This document shows positions 43,994 through 52,168 of a stretch of DNA of 64,000 bases, piece by piece. Where the stretch lies: contig OZ252011.1 in the NCBI GenBank assembly GCA_965247355.1, positions 682,001 through 746,000 on the forward strand. Reading direction: 5' to 3'. Positions within the stretch are counted from its first letter, which is position 1; every line of letters begins with the position of its first letter. The translations under genes and the position numbers were made by a program. A model generated the notes under the pieces. That model made no database searches. It saw only the letters and a program-made list of their open reading frames with translations, and had not been told where the DNA came from. This stretch comes from RHLJ01 sp965247355. Its GTDB lineage: Bacteria > Bacteroidota > Rhodothermia > Balneolales > Balneolaceae.

Positions 43994-46120
43994 ATGAAAG
44001 TTTATAATCCCACCAGAGTTAGAAATGTTGTGTTGTTGGGTCACTCCGGCTCCGGTAAAACAACACTTGCTGAAACTATGTTGTTTGAAGCCGGAGCCAT
44101 TAACCGAAGGGGAAGTATAGAAGAAAAAAATACGGTATCAGATTATCACGAGCTGGAGAAAGAGAAAGAAAAATCCATTTTTTCGTCGTTCATGAATTTA
44201 GACTGGAGAGGGCATAAAATTAATTTGATAGACACTCCAGGTACTTCAGATTATATCGGGGAAGTTGTTGGGGCATTGAGAGTTGCTGATACTGCTATAT
44301 TTACATTAAATGCAGAAAATGGAGTGGAAGTCTCTACTGATTCTCTTTGGAAATACACACAAAAGTACAATGTGCCTTCCATGTTTGTAGTGAATAAATT
44401 GGATAATGAGCGATCCGATTTCTGGAAAGCAGTAGAAGAATCGAAAGAACATTTTGGACGGGAAGTTACTGTGGTTCAGTACCCATTCAGCGAAGGTGGG
44501 GATTTCCATGCGATTATTGACGTACTACGAATGACCATGTATGAATTTCCGGAAGGTGGGGGTAAACCAGACAAACTTCCAATACCGGATTCTGAAAAAG
44601 ACCGTGCCGCTCAACTTCATCAGGAACTTGTGGAGGTTATTGCTGAAAATGATGAAACACTCATGGATATCTATTTCGAACATGGTGAGTTGGACGAAGA
44701 GCAAATGCAAAAAGGGCTTCACCTCTCCTTAGTGAAAGGAAACATTTATCCTTTATTCTGTGCATGTGCTTCAAGAAATATGGGAACCGGAAGAATCATG
44801 GGTTTTATTGATGATGTGGTACCTAATCCTTTAGAAGCAAATTCCCCCAAAACAGAATCAGGTGATGATTTTGTTCTTGATCCCGATGGAAAACCAGTAC
44901 TATTTCTGTTCAAAACTCACTCTGAATCTCATGTCGGAGATTTGATTTACTTTAAAGTGTATGGAGGTTCAGTTCTGGCAGGGATGGATCTTGTGAATGA
45001 AAGTAATTCAAATTCCGTGCGTCTTGGAAACCTTTATATAACTGAGGGACATAAACGGATTGAAGTTTCTGAGGTGCAAACGGGGGATATCGGGGCAGTA
45101 GTGAAACTGAAGGACAGTGAGGTAAATGATACGCTTCATGAAAAAGGACATGCTGTAAAACTTGATCCGATTCACTTTCCATCAACAACCATAAGGACTG
45201 CAGTTAAGCTCACAAAAGAAGGAGATGAGGATAAACTTGGAAATGCTTTACATCAAATCCACAGAGAAGATCCATCAGTCGTGATAGAGCATAGTCAGGA
45301 ACTGAAGCAAATTCTGATTCACGGACAAGGTGAGGAACATTTGAGTACAATTGAGCACATGCTTAAAAATCGGTTTAATCTGGATGTTGAGTTTGTGACA
45401 CCAAGGATTCCATACCGAGAGACGATCACCAGTTCTGTGAAAACGCAGTACAAGCATAAAAAGCAGTCTGGTGGTGCAGGGCAATATGCAGAAGTTCACC
45501 TACTCGTTGAGCCTTTTGAGGAAGGAATGCCCGATCCGGAGGATATAAAAGTTCGGAAAGTGGAAGAACATGAACTTCCGTGGGGAGGAAAGATGGTCTT
45601 TCAGAATTGTATTGTAGGCGGAGTGATAGACAATCGCTTTATGCCTGCCATTGTGAAGGGAATTATGGAGAAAATGGAAAACGGTCCTATGAGTGGTTGC
45701 CGTGCCCGTGATATTCGGGTTTCTGTTTTTGATGGCTCCATGCATTCGGTAGATTCCAACGAAGCAGCTTTTAAAACAGCTGCCCGAATGGCATTCCGGG
45801 ATGGATTTATGAAGGCTAATCCCAAACTAATGGAACCAGTGTATGAAATCGAAGTTATTGTACCATCCGAATATATGGGTGATGTAATGAGCGATTTAGG
45901 AACCCGTCGTGGACAGATACAGGGAATGGATGCGGAAGGAGCTCTTCAGAAAATTAAAGCGCATGTACCTTTGGAAGAACTGGATCATTATTCAACCCGG
46001 TTAAAATCTATGACTCAGGGAAGTGCAACTTATACCCGGGAATTTGCTCACTATGCACCAGTACCTTTTGATGTGCAGGAACGCGTAGTTAAGGAAAACC
46101 TTCAGACGGAGGAAATGTAG
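43994..46120 (+). CDS. EF-G-like translation GTPase (EF-G2 type)
   Basis: 708 residues from the ATG at 43994. G1 is LLGHSGSGKTTL, G3 is LIDTPGTSDYIGE and G4 is FVVNKLDN. Switch I reads GSIEEKNTVSDYHELEKEKE instead of the strictly conserved canonical EF-G sequence, placing it in the bacterial EF-G-like subfamily that includes Thermus EF-G-2. Domains II-V follow, with the domain IV segment KKQSGGAGQYAEV and the domain V end YMGDVMSDLGTRRGQIQGM. It is a paralogue of the housekeeping translocase, and its exact role is unclear. The canonical fusA is not in the window. Confidence 0.9.
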   Translation: MKVYNPTRVRNVVLLGHSGSGKTTLAETMLFEAGAINRRGSIEEKNTVSDYHELEKEKEKSIFSSFMNLDWRGHKINLIDTPGTSDYIGEVVGALRVADTAIFTLNAENGVEVSTDSLWKYTQKYNVPSMFVVNKLDNERSDFWKAVEESKEHFGREVTVVQYPFSEGGDFHAIIDVLRMTMYEFPEGGGKPDKLPIPDSEKDRAAQLHQELVEVIAENDETLMDIYFEHGELDEEQMQKGLHLSLVKGNIYPLFCACASRNMGTGRIMGFIDDVVPNPLEANSPKTESGDDFVLDPDGKPVLFLFKTHSESHVGDLIYFKVYGGSVLAGMDLVNESNSNSVRLGNLYITEGHKRIEVSEVQTGDIGAVVKLKDSEVNDTLHEKGHAVKLDPIHFPSTTIRTAVKLTKEGDEDKLGNALHQIHREDPSVVIEHSQELKQILIHGQGEEHLSTIEHMLKNRFNLDVEFVTPRIPYRETITSSVKTQYKHKKQSGGAGQYAEVHLLVEPFEEGMPDPEDIKVRKVEEHELPWGGKMVFQNCIVGGVIDNRFMPAIVKGIMEKMENGPMSGCRARDIRVSVFDGSMHSVDSNEAAFKTAARMAFRDGFMKANPKLMEPVYEIEVIVPSEYMGDVMSDLGTRRGQIQGMDAEGALQKIKAHVPLEELDHYSTRLKSMTQGSATYTREFAHYAPVPFDVQERVVKENLQTEEM

Positions 46121-46180
46121 GTTATAGATTGACGAATAGTGAATAGCGATTTAATAAGTGCGAATGTTTAGCCCAAACCC

Positions 46181-46330
46181 GTCATTGCGAGAAGATGGTG
46201 GTTTTAAATAAGGTCTATAAAGAACCCGACGAAGCAATCTCATGGAATAGGTTTAGAAGCGTTGATTGGGAGATCACGTCGTCGAGGATTCTGGAAATTT
46301 TAGTTCAACTTACGGGCTCCTCGTGATGAC
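46181..46330. repeat. REP/MITE-like element (GTCATTGCGAG family)
   Basis: A 150-bp element with terminal inverted repeats gtcattgcgag / ctcctcgtgatgac and inner arms gacgaagcaatctc / gagatcacgtcgtc. It is the diverged form of a palindromic family found in many bacterial phyla. It stands 40 bp from the truncated end of the integron cassette array and may mark the rearrangement that cut it. Confidence 0.7.
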
Positions 46331-46370
46331 CGAAAAGATTTATTAAGACTATGAAGTTAAAACCTAGTTA

Positions 46371-46390
46371 GCTTGAAACGCTTGTTAGCC
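46371..46390 (-). other. Truncated attC (left half only)
   Basis: On the minus strand GGCTAACAAGCGTTTCAAGC gives R'' and L'' of an attC, then the similarity stops and unrelated sequence follows. The L'-R' half is missing, so the array's distal end has been eroded. Confidence 0.85.
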
Positions 46391-46393
46391 AAA

Positions 46394-47371
46394 CTACCAT
46401 ACTTGTAGGTAATGCCCTTTAATTTCTGAATAAAACTCTTCAATTATTTTTCCTTGAATTTGAGAAATTTCAGAATGATAATTTTGTCCAGTATTGTAGG
46501 CCTTAAGGACTTTCTGACGAATTTCATAATTTTCTAAATATTCTACTTCTTGAGCAATTTCTTTGTTGTAGTTTGTATTCTGTTGCGCAAGCTCATGATC
46601 TTTTAGGATTTTTTCTATAGCCAATTCAACACTCTTTTTATCATTAATAAATACAGTCGTTGTTATTTGCATTATGCCAAGAGTTCTGGCTTTACCTAAT
46701 TTGAAAGCGATACTTTCAATAATCCGTATGATTTTTGGGCGGTTAAAATTTTCATAAATCATTATTGCATAGAGTAGTGACTCAATTTTCGGATCATTTA
46801 TTTTTTCTGAAATTACTGAACCGAACTTTTCTTTAAATTTTAGATAATGCTTCTTGACATAGTTAGACTTGCGTAGCTTTGACTTTTCCTCTGAAAGAGA
46901 AATGTTGTTCAAGGTATGATAAATAAACACGATGATTAATAACCATAATTCGTTTCCTAGTGTACTGATATCTGGAAATAAATATTCTTTCTTGGTTATG
47001 AAACTGTCATAAATGAAATATGATATAGGAATAGAAACAACCAAATAAGCAAATTGTAGTGGCCAGTTGAGTAGTAGCCTTTGTCCTATGGAAAGTATAA
47101 ATATGAATCTAATTAGGAAGTAGTAAACTACAACCAGATAAATATTAAGATTGAATTCTTCTAGTCCAGTTAGATAAAATATACTTGAAATAATTACTAC
47201 GAAAACGACTGGGAATAGAGTTCTGAATAAAAAGTTAAAGGCAGGGGCATTATCTGATTTATATAGAATAGACATGCGTATATAACCTCTTCCTATAGAG
47301 TGTTCACCAACCCAACTAATTAAGAAGAGGAGAATCAAAGCAAGAAATAGGTGAACAATGAAAATTGTCAT
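46394..47371 (-). CDS. Cassette 5: multi-helix membrane protein of unknown function
   Basis: 325 residues. About four to six hydrophobic segments lie in the first 155 residues (including MTIFIVHLFLALILLFLISW and VVIISSIFYLTGL). A Lys-rich soluble C-terminal part (about 160-325) has predicted helices. No family is recognised. The ATG starts 14 nt after the cassette junction and the stop is at the R'' sequence of the truncated attC. Its AT-rich codon use differs from chromosomal neighbours such as EF-G2, as expected for a captured cassette. Confidence 0.78.
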   Translation of the reverse strand: MTIFIVHLFLALILLFLISWVGEHSIGRGYIRMSILYKSDNAPAFNFLFRTLFPVVFVVIISSIFYLTGLEEFNLNIYLVVVYYFLIRFIFILSIGQRLLLNWPLQFAYLVVSIPISYFIYDSFITKKEYLFPDISTLGNELWLLIIVFIYHTLNNISLSEEKSKLRKSNYVKKHYLKFKEKFGSVISEKINDPKIESLLYAIMIYENFNRPKIIRIIESIAFKLGKARTLGIMQITTTVFINDKKSVELAIEKILKDHELAQQNTNYNKEIAQEVEYLENYEIRQKVLKAYNTGQNYHSEISQIQGKIIEEFYSEIKGHYLQVW

Positions 47372-47379
47372 TTAAGTTT

Positions 47380-47502
47380 GGCTAACGACCTGGCGTTTAA
47401 GCGGCGCAGGTTCTCAGTTTTTGTTGAAGTAACGGATTAATTTTATTGCTCACAAGCTTTCCGGCGAACCCTACCTGCGTCCGCTTGAAACGCTTGTTAT
47501 GT
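47380..47502 (-). other. attC recombination site 4
   Basis: 123 bp. Minus strand: R'' ACATAAC, then CAAGCG-TTTCAAGCGG, an A bulge and CGCAGG; the other arm CCTGCG-CCGCTTAAACGC ends in R' GTTAGCC. The unpaired C in TTTCAAG matches the known extrahelical base that directs IntI to the bottom strand. Nearly identical to sites 1 and 2. Confidence 0.92.
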
Positions 47503-47511
47503 GTACGATAT

Positions 47512-48264
47512 TTATTGTAGTGAAAATTGTTGAGCTGAGGTCATAGATCCCATCATACTATTTTCAGTTTTCATTATTCCATTGAAATCAAACCATTTAT
47601 TACGTTTCATATCGAACCTTCCAGTTCCAATAAATTCAAATTTAAGTGAACCAAATTCGCCAAATACCGATTCTGAAACTTCATATTTAAATATAGCTAC
47701 CTGCGTGCCTTCAACATTAGCTATTTCCTGAAAAGTAACTGTATTAATTTGTTGTGACTCAGTTACCTCGTAAGGTCCGTTAAGAGTTACAAGAGAGATA
47801 TTTTTTAAACTCCAGGTATCACCTACTTCAACGGCCGCTGATGGAAGCTCAAAAAGTAAGGAAATAAGATTTTTTTGAGTTTGAGGTAACCAGAAAGATG
47901 TTACTGAACCTGATATATCAATTTTTCCTTTGAGCTGTGTTCTTCCCAATGAATTCATCAACATTTTTAAAGTATCAAGTGGTACAAATGATTCGGAATT
48001 ACTGAATTCGATATCCCCTTGTCGAATTTCCACATCTATTGAGTTATCACTTTCAGCTGTTAAAACCGTTGTAAAATCTGCAGACTCAATTTGAGGGAAA
48101 TTTTTCATAATGCCTCTAACTTGAGAAGTATCAATTCGTTTCATAACCGTTTTATAGGTTATTACTCCATCTGATGGAACTTCCCATTCAAACAATGTTT
48201 CTTGAGCTAATGAGACTGAACTTATTGTAAACAGGAATAGGAAACTGAGGATTATAGATTTCAT
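47512..48264 (-). CDS. Cassette 4: exported protein of unknown function (DUF6263-like)
   Basis: 250 residues with signal peptide MKSIILSFLFLFTISSVSLAQ. The mature protein is beta-rich with stretches such as LKGKIDISGSVTSFWLPQTQ and VEVGDTWSLKNISLVTLNGP, recalling DUF6263-type periplasmic proteins of Bacteroidota; that match is by feel, not by search. It occupies one attC-bounded cassette, with an ATG about 30 nt after the junction. Function unknown. Confidence 0.75.
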   Translation of the reverse strand: MKSIILSFLFLFTISSVSLAQETLFEWEVPSDGVITYKTVMKRIDTSQVRGIMKNFPQIESADFTTVLTAESDNSIDVEIRQGDIEFSNSESFVPLDTLKMLMNSLGRTQLKGKIDISGSVTSFWLPQTQKNLISLLFELPSAAVEVGDTWSLKNISLVTLNGPYEVTESQQINTVTFQEIANVEGTQVAIFKYEVSESVFGEFGSLKFEFIGTGRFDMKRNKWFDFNGIMKTENSMMGSMTSAQQFSLQ

Positions 48265-48286
48265 AATGATTTTCAGTAATTAGTAC

Positions 48287-48377
48287 ACATAACGACCCTG
48301 CGTTTAAGCGGCGAGTCTGGTTATTAAAATTAACGACCCGAACCGCGTTCGAGTCCGCCTTGAAACGCTTGTTAGTA
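48287..48377 (-). other. attC recombination site 3 (short, divergent)
   Basis: 91 bp, with R'' TACTAAC and R' GTTATGT on the minus strand and the same AACAAGCGTTTCAAG and CCGCTTAAACGC arms, but a different, shorter central loop region. It is therefore of a different lineage from sites 1, 2 and 4. Confidence 0.88.
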
Positions 48378-48387
48378 GGCGCTTCTT

Positions 48388-48942
48388 CTAGGGTTTTCTA
48401 AGTTTAAACTTGTTTTCATTCCCATCATATATTGCATAAAAGTTCTTAAGGCGATACTTGTTTAAGACTTTTGAACTAATGGTTAATTTATCTCTTAATT
48501 CTCGTTGGACATCTATAATTTCCGGTGGATTATTGTAACCAGCTTCTTTTGTTATCCTAAACCTCCCCTGAAAAAAGTGGCTTCCATGTGCAGGAATAGG
48601 GCTGAATTTTAAACTTCCGTTTGTTCTATAATTTATATCTTCGAGACCATTGAATTCTATTTCAGCATCATAACCATCGATTTCGGAATTGTTTAGAATT
48701 GAAAATTCAAAAGGTATTTCATAGTTGTACAAATAGTTCAATTCATCAGCATAAGGTGGTTTCTCACTTTTTTCAGGGTAATTGGTTGCGGCTCCTCTTT
48801 TTCGTGAACCAGTCATTCTAATTGATTCTATTTCGAGCCTTGGTCTTCTATACAATTGGAGAACCATGAACCCAATAAAGGGGATTATAAAAGCCGAAAG
48901 TATCGTCAGAATAGTGTCAATATTTTTTGAAATATATTCCAT
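48388..48942 (-). CDS. Cassette 3: membrane-anchored protein of unknown function
   Basis: 184 residues. One N-terminal helix (about 10-32: ILTILSAFIIPFIGFMVLQL) anchors a soluble, beta-rich part with EIPFEFSILNNSEIDGYDAE and FSPIPAHGSHFFQGRFRI, resembling an Ig-like or carbohydrate-type sandwich. No named family. The cassette begins at the G|TTAGTAGG junction, with the ATG about 28 nt later. Confidence 0.75.
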   Translation of the reverse strand: MEYISKNIDTILTILSAFIIPFIGFMVLQLYRRPRLEIESIRMTGSRKRGAATNYPEKSEKPPYADELNYLYNYEIPFEFSILNNSEIDGYDAEIEFNGLEDINYRTNGSLKFSPIPAHGSHFFQGRFRITKEAGYNNPPEIIDVQRELRDKLTISSKVLNKYRLKNFYAIYDGNENKFKLRKP

Positions 48943-48963
48943 TAACTGAAATTGTATTAAGCC

Positions 48964-49086
48964 TACTAACGACCCGGCGTTTAAGCGGCGCAGGTTTTGG
49001 TTTTTGTTGAAGTAACTGATTTATTTTATTGCTCACAAGCTTTCCAGCGAACCCTACCTGCGTCCGACTTGAAACGCTTGTTAGCT
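48964..49086 (-). other. attC recombination site 2
   Basis: 123 bp with R'' AGCTAAC, left arm AAGCGTTTCAAGTCGGACGC, right arm CCTGCGCCGCTTAAACGC and R' GTTAGTA on the minus strand. The centre is almost the same as sites 1 and 4. An open reading frame crossing it at 48917-49111 is a translation of the site, not a gene. Confidence 0.92.
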
Positions 49087-49446
49087 GTCTGATTTCTTTA
49101 CTTTTTGCCAAGAAAACGTTTCTAAATTATACTCAAATAAAAGATTGTTGTCTCCAAAATCATGATCCACTTCAATTTGAACACTACTTGATTCATCATT
49201 CCAAACTAAAGCAAATCCAGGATCATGATATCCAGTTGGAGTAAAATCTATATCGACAATTGAGACAGTTCCATTGCCAGATTTTATAGCGAATCGATAA
49301 TTCTCTCCAACTTTTATTATTTGTGCTACAAATTTAGAGTTTGGTGATTCTTGCTCAGTGTATATAGTTCGTTTTAATTCAGTTGTCTGACAACCCGAGA
49401 CTGAAAATAGCAAAACAAAAAGGAAAATATATTTGAATGATCTCAT
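49081..49446 (-). CDS. Cassette 2: small lipoprotein of unknown function
   Basis: 121 residues from the ATG at 49446, 17 nt into the cassette. The signal MRSFKYIFLFVLLFSVSGC has a lipobox ending at Cys19. The mature part is short and beta-rich (YRFAIKSGNGTVSIVDIDF; SSSVQIEVDHDFG). The open frame continues upstream to 49587, but that part translates attC site 1. The TAA stop lies within the R'' sequence, as is common in integron cassettes. Confidence 0.78.
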   Translation of the reverse strand: MRSFKYIFLFVLLFSVSGCQTTELKRTIYTEQESPNSKFVAQIIKVGENYRFAIKSGNGTVSIVDIDFTPTGYHDPGFALVWNDESSSVQIEVDHDFGDNNLLFEYNLETFSWQKVKKSDS

Positions 49447-49458
49447 TTTGGTTAAGAC

Positions 49459-49583
49459 AGCTAACGACCCTGCGTTTAAGCGGCGCAGGTTTTCGGGTTT
49501 TGTTTGAAGTAACGGATTTATTTTATTGGCTACAAAGTTTCCAGCGAACCCTACCTGCGTCCGACTTGAAACGCTTGTTATAC
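49459..49583 (-). other. attC recombination site 1
   Basis: 125 bp between cassettes 1 and 2. Minus strand: R'' GTATAAC, AAGCGTTTCAAGTCGGACGC, CCTGCGCCGCTTAAACGC and R' GTTAGCT. Closely similar to sites 2 and 4, indicating a homogeneous resident family as in sedentary chromosomal integrons. Confidence 0.92.
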
Positions 49584-49602
49584 CCACGGCTTTAGTTCTG
49601 AT

Positions 49603-49902
49603 TTAAAGAATTACTGGTAACAATAAATATTCAATTCCCAGAATAAAAAGAGCGTAAATATAAATTCGGAGGTCTTTATAATTGATTTCTCTAATCTCAT
49701 CTCTTTCTAAAATTATAAAACCGACAATGTAAGATCCCATAAAACCAATAACGCTTATGGCACCAATCCAATTAGTTAAGTTTTCTTCCATTTCAGGATT
49801 AGAATCTATTTCACTAAGAACCATAAAAAAGAAAAAACTTAAAACAGCACCAGAAAAAAATCTGATCAACTCGGCGACTAATTTATTAGCTCTTTTCTCC
49901 AA
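49603..49902 (-). CDS. Cassette 1: small membrane protein of unknown function
   Basis: 99 residues, best start a TTG at 49902 (no ATG in frame within the cassette). Three hydrophobic helices are at about 14-25, 43-63 and 80-97 (FFSGAVLSFFFFMVL; VIGFMGSYIVGFIIL). No family recognised. It is the first cassette in reading order. Upstream, at 49928-49934, stands the G|TTATAC junction, but no attI-like sequence or integrase precedes it. Confidence 0.65.
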   Translation of the reverse strand: MEKRANKLVAELIRFFSGAVLSFFFFMVLSEIDSNPEMEENLTNWIGAISVIGFMGSYIVGFIILERDEIREINYKDLRIYIYALFILGIEYLLLPVIL

Positions 49903-50028
49903 ACCTGTTTCTGAAATATTTTAGTGGGTATAACATAATATTATCAGAACAAGAATCTGGAATAAATTTCTATAAAGCAAAATAAATCAGAAGCTTTGCC
50001 GAAACTGTAGTTCAGATAAAATCCGGTT

Positions 50029-50523
50029 TTAATCCAGATTATAATTTACCTGCCAGTAGCCTACATCCATCCAGTTACCGAGTTTAAATCCCATTCTGGG
50101 AAAGTGGGCAACTTGCTTCATTCCGAATTTTTCATGGAGAGCTATGCTGGCTTCGTTGGGTAACCCGATGACGGCAATAATCACCTGTATTCCTTTTTCC
50201 CGGAGTCGTTCGAATAGTTCGGTATATAATTTGGTTCCCCATCCTTTGGCGGTAATAGTGGGAGAGAGGTAAATCGAAATCTCACAAGTACGGTTGTAGC
50301 CTTCCCTTGGATTCCATTTCGCTGAATAAGCATAGCCCACTATTTCATCCTCTAGTTCAACCACTAACCAAAGATGTCCGGAGCTCCGGACATGCTTTAT
50401 CTTTTCCTCAAAAAAAGCAGTATCCGATAGCTCATACTGCATAGTCGCATAAGAGTGTTCTACATAGTGATTGTAGATCGAGGTAATTGCAGGGGCATCT
50501 GAAGGTGTGACTTCCCGGATCAT
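50029..50523 (-). CDS. GNAT N-acetyltransferase, phosphinothricin-acetyltransferase-like
   Basis: 164 residues from the ATG at 50523 (MIREVTPSDAPAITSIYNHYV), which overlaps the TGA of the upstream small gene (ATGA). The GNAT fold is complete: DEIVGYAYSAKWNPREGYNR, then EISIYLSPTITAKGWGTKLY for acetyl-CoA, and NEASIALHEKFGMKQVAHF. This is the Pat/YncA group that acetylates small amines such as phosphinothricin, methionine sulfone or sulfoximine. Substrate here is not known. Confidence 0.87.
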   Translation of the reverse strand: MIREVTPSDAPAITSIYNHYVEHSYATMQYELSDTAFFEEKIKHVRSSGHLWLVVELEDEIVGYAYSAKWNPREGYNRTCEISIYLSPTITAKGWGTKLYTELFERLREKGIQVIIAVIGLPNEASIALHEKFGMKQVAHFPRMGFKLGNWMDVGYWQVNYNLD

Positions 50524-50741
50524 GCTTGTAATCGTTTCGTCTGCAATGATTTTTGGATCAGTGATATACCTCCAACTACGGCTGAACCAATTAATCCCCA
50601 AACAACAAAGATGGCTATTGAAATAGAAAACCCACTTTCGACTAAGTTTGATTTCAGGAAAGTATAGGGTGTATACTGAGTTAGTGAGTGGGCCGCTATC
50701 AAAAGAGCTATTCCTGATATGAGTTTAAGATTGAGTTTCAT
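50520..50741 (-). CDS. Small two-helix membrane protein
   Basis: 73 residues with hydrophobic stretches LISGIALLIAAHS and FSISIAIFVVWGLIGSAVVGG. It overlaps the acetyltransferase start by 4 nt (ATGA), so the two are probably cotranslated. Family not recognised. Confidence 0.6.
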   Translation of the reverse strand: MKLNLKLISGIALLIAAHSLTQYTPYTFLKSNLVESGFSISIAIFVVWGLIGSAVVGGISLIQKSLQTKRLQA

Positions 50742-50840
50742 AAATTGTAAAATTTGTTCTGCTACATAGATTGGATCAGATTCGAATCTAGTTAAAACTC
50801 TTGATAGTTTCTCAATGAGTAATATAAATGGCTGTAGCTA

Positions 50841-51509
50841 TCAATTCGGTGCTATTTCAGCAATCAGAATCACATGCTTAGGTGGAAAAGATTGTCCATC
50901 GCGTTCCACGGGTGGTTCTTCGTATTCATGAACCTCATTGACTTTAAAGCCATTTTGGGTGAGTAAGTCAGCGGCTTCTTCTTTAGAGTAGAAATCAAAA
51001 TTGTATTGGGTGGGAGGATAGAGTTCCATCACTTCAGCCGGACGAATAGCAATAACTACTTTACCATCTGCTTTTAGCACCCTTTTGAACTCAGCAAGAA
51101 TAGCGAAATGATCATCCCAGAAATACAGGGTATTTACGGTAAATATGGTATCCATGGAATGATGTTCAACAGGGAGTTGATCAGCTTTGGAATGGAAAAA
51201 TCGAGCGACTCCTTTATCAACAAAGGAAGTATTCACCGTTTTGGAAAGCTCAACCATATCTTCAGAATAGTCACATCCGATATATTGTACGTCCTTGGCA
51301 AGAGCTAGAATGTCTTTGACAAAAAAGCCATTTCCCATTCCGATTTCCAGAATCGAATCACCCTCAGAAACATCCAGTTTTTTTAAGGTATTCTGGTTCA
51401 TCAAAAGATTTCCCTCATTCATTTTCTGAGCTATTACCACCCCGAATTCACCTTCGGGTTTTCTGAGTTGGGCAGCTATTTCTTTGTACTCTTCTTCCGT
51501 AAAATCCAT
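50841..51509 (-). CDS. Class I SAM-dependent methyltransferase
   Basis: 222 residues. The SAM-binding motif I is ILEIGMGNGFFVKDI, followed by YIGCDYSEDMVELSK, DTIFTVNTLYFWDDH and LKADGKVVIAIRP. It is a UbiE/Coq5-like small-molecule methyltransferase fold. Nothing around it names the substrate. It is divergent from the M15 peptidase. Confidence 0.85.
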   Translation of the reverse strand: MDFTEEEYKEIAAQLRKPEGEFGVVIAQKMNEGNLLMNQNTLKKLDVSEGDSILEIGMGNGFFVKDILALAKDVQYIGCDYSEDMVELSKTVNTSFVDKGVARFFHSKADQLPVEHHSMDTIFTVNTLYFWDDHFAILAEFKRVLKADGKVVIAIRPAEVMELYPPTQYNFDFYSKEEAADLLTQNGFKVNEVHEYEEPPVERDGQSFPPKHVILIAEIAPN

Positions 51510-51553
51510 TGAATCATTTTTTAAAGTGCAGCCTAAATTAACTAATTTGAAGA

Positions 51554-52162
51554 ATGGGATTCACTATAAAAGAAATAAATGAAGATCGGCTTCAATTGCT
51601 GAAGCAAAAGAACATCTGGAGAGAAGAATGTCCGGTTCATTACTCCAGACTAAGGATTGCAGAAGTCAGTTTTATTAATTTTGAGGATAAGGTGGAATCA
51701 GGGGAGTTGATTGTACTTGATGAAGTAGCTGAATCAGTGGTGGAGATTTTCAAGGGGCTTCTGGATATCAAATTCCCAATTGAGAAGATGATCCCAATGG
51801 AAGAGTTTAGCGGGGATGATGTGTTGTCGATGAAGGCCAATAACTCATCGGCTTTCAATGGAAGACTGGTGGCAAGAACGGATCGGTGGAGTAGCCATGC
51901 TTATGGCTGTGCAATCGATATTAATCCTGTTCAGAATCCTTACTTGTTATTGAACGAACAGAAAGAGCTTATTGAGGTAATTCCACCAGAGGGAGACGAA
52001 TATCTGGATCGGTCTGACCAAAGAAAGGGTATGATCGAAAAAGTTGTATCAATTTTTGCTAAACATGGATTTAGCGATTGGGGTGGAAGTTGGGAAACCA
52101 AACCGGATTATCACCACTTTCAGCTTCCGTGGACAGAAATAGAATCGATACTCAGAATCTAA
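51554..52162 (+). CDS. M15 family D-Ala-D-Ala carboxypeptidase-like protein
   Basis: 202 residues. Zinc ligands follow the family pattern: SSHAYGCAIDINP (SxHxxGxAxD), and the catalytic and third-ligand region GGSWETKPDYHHFQL. The core resembles the M15C (endolysin/VanY-like) group. There is no obvious signal peptide, unusual for a peptidoglycan enzyme unless it uses another exit route. Substrate is inferred to be peptidoglycan stem peptide. Confidence 0.82.
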   Translation: MGFTIKEINEDRLQLLKQKNIWREECPVHYSRLRIAEVSFINFEDKVESGELIVLDEVAESVVEIFKGLLDIKFPIEKMIPMEEFSGDDVLSMKANNSSAFNGRLVARTDRWSSHAYGCAIDINPVQNPYLLLNEQKELIEVIPPEGDEYLDRSDQRKGMIEKVVSIFAKHGFSDWGGSWETKPDYHHFQLPWTEIESILRI

Positions 52163-52168
52163 TTCTAA

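Larger units (their letters stand above)
46371..49934 (-). mobile_element. Integron cassette array without integrase (CALIN), five cassettes
   Basis: Five single-gene cassettes run on the minus strand from about 49934 down to 46371. Each starts with TTA(G/T).. right after a G, carries a gene starting a few tens of bases in, and ends with the inverse complement of its own first bases. Pairs seen: TTATACCCAC / GTGGGTATAA, TTAGCTGTCT / AGACAGCTAA, TTAGTAGGC / GCCTACTAA, TTATGTGTAC / GTACACATAA, TTAGCCAAACT / AGTTTGGCTAA. That matches recombination G|TT at attC. Four complete attC sites and one half site separate them. No tyrosine-recombinase gene is present in the window and no attI is recognised. 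Confidence 0.92.

Noticed and set aside
48917..49111. 64-codon minus-strand open frame
   Set aside because: It is the translation of attC site 2 and the cassette 3 leader. The same peptide pattern appears in the upstream extension at 49447-49587 because both read through homologous attC sites.
47380..49583. Evenly spaced similar intergenic sequences that could suggest a CRISPR array
   Set aside because: Spacing is 0.5-0.9 kb with genes between, and the units have R/L arms of attC sites rather than short direct repeats with spacers.
50029..50741. Acetyltransferase and small membrane gene as a sixth cassette
   Set aside because: No attC or cassette-boundary inverse repeat lies between 49934 and 50841.
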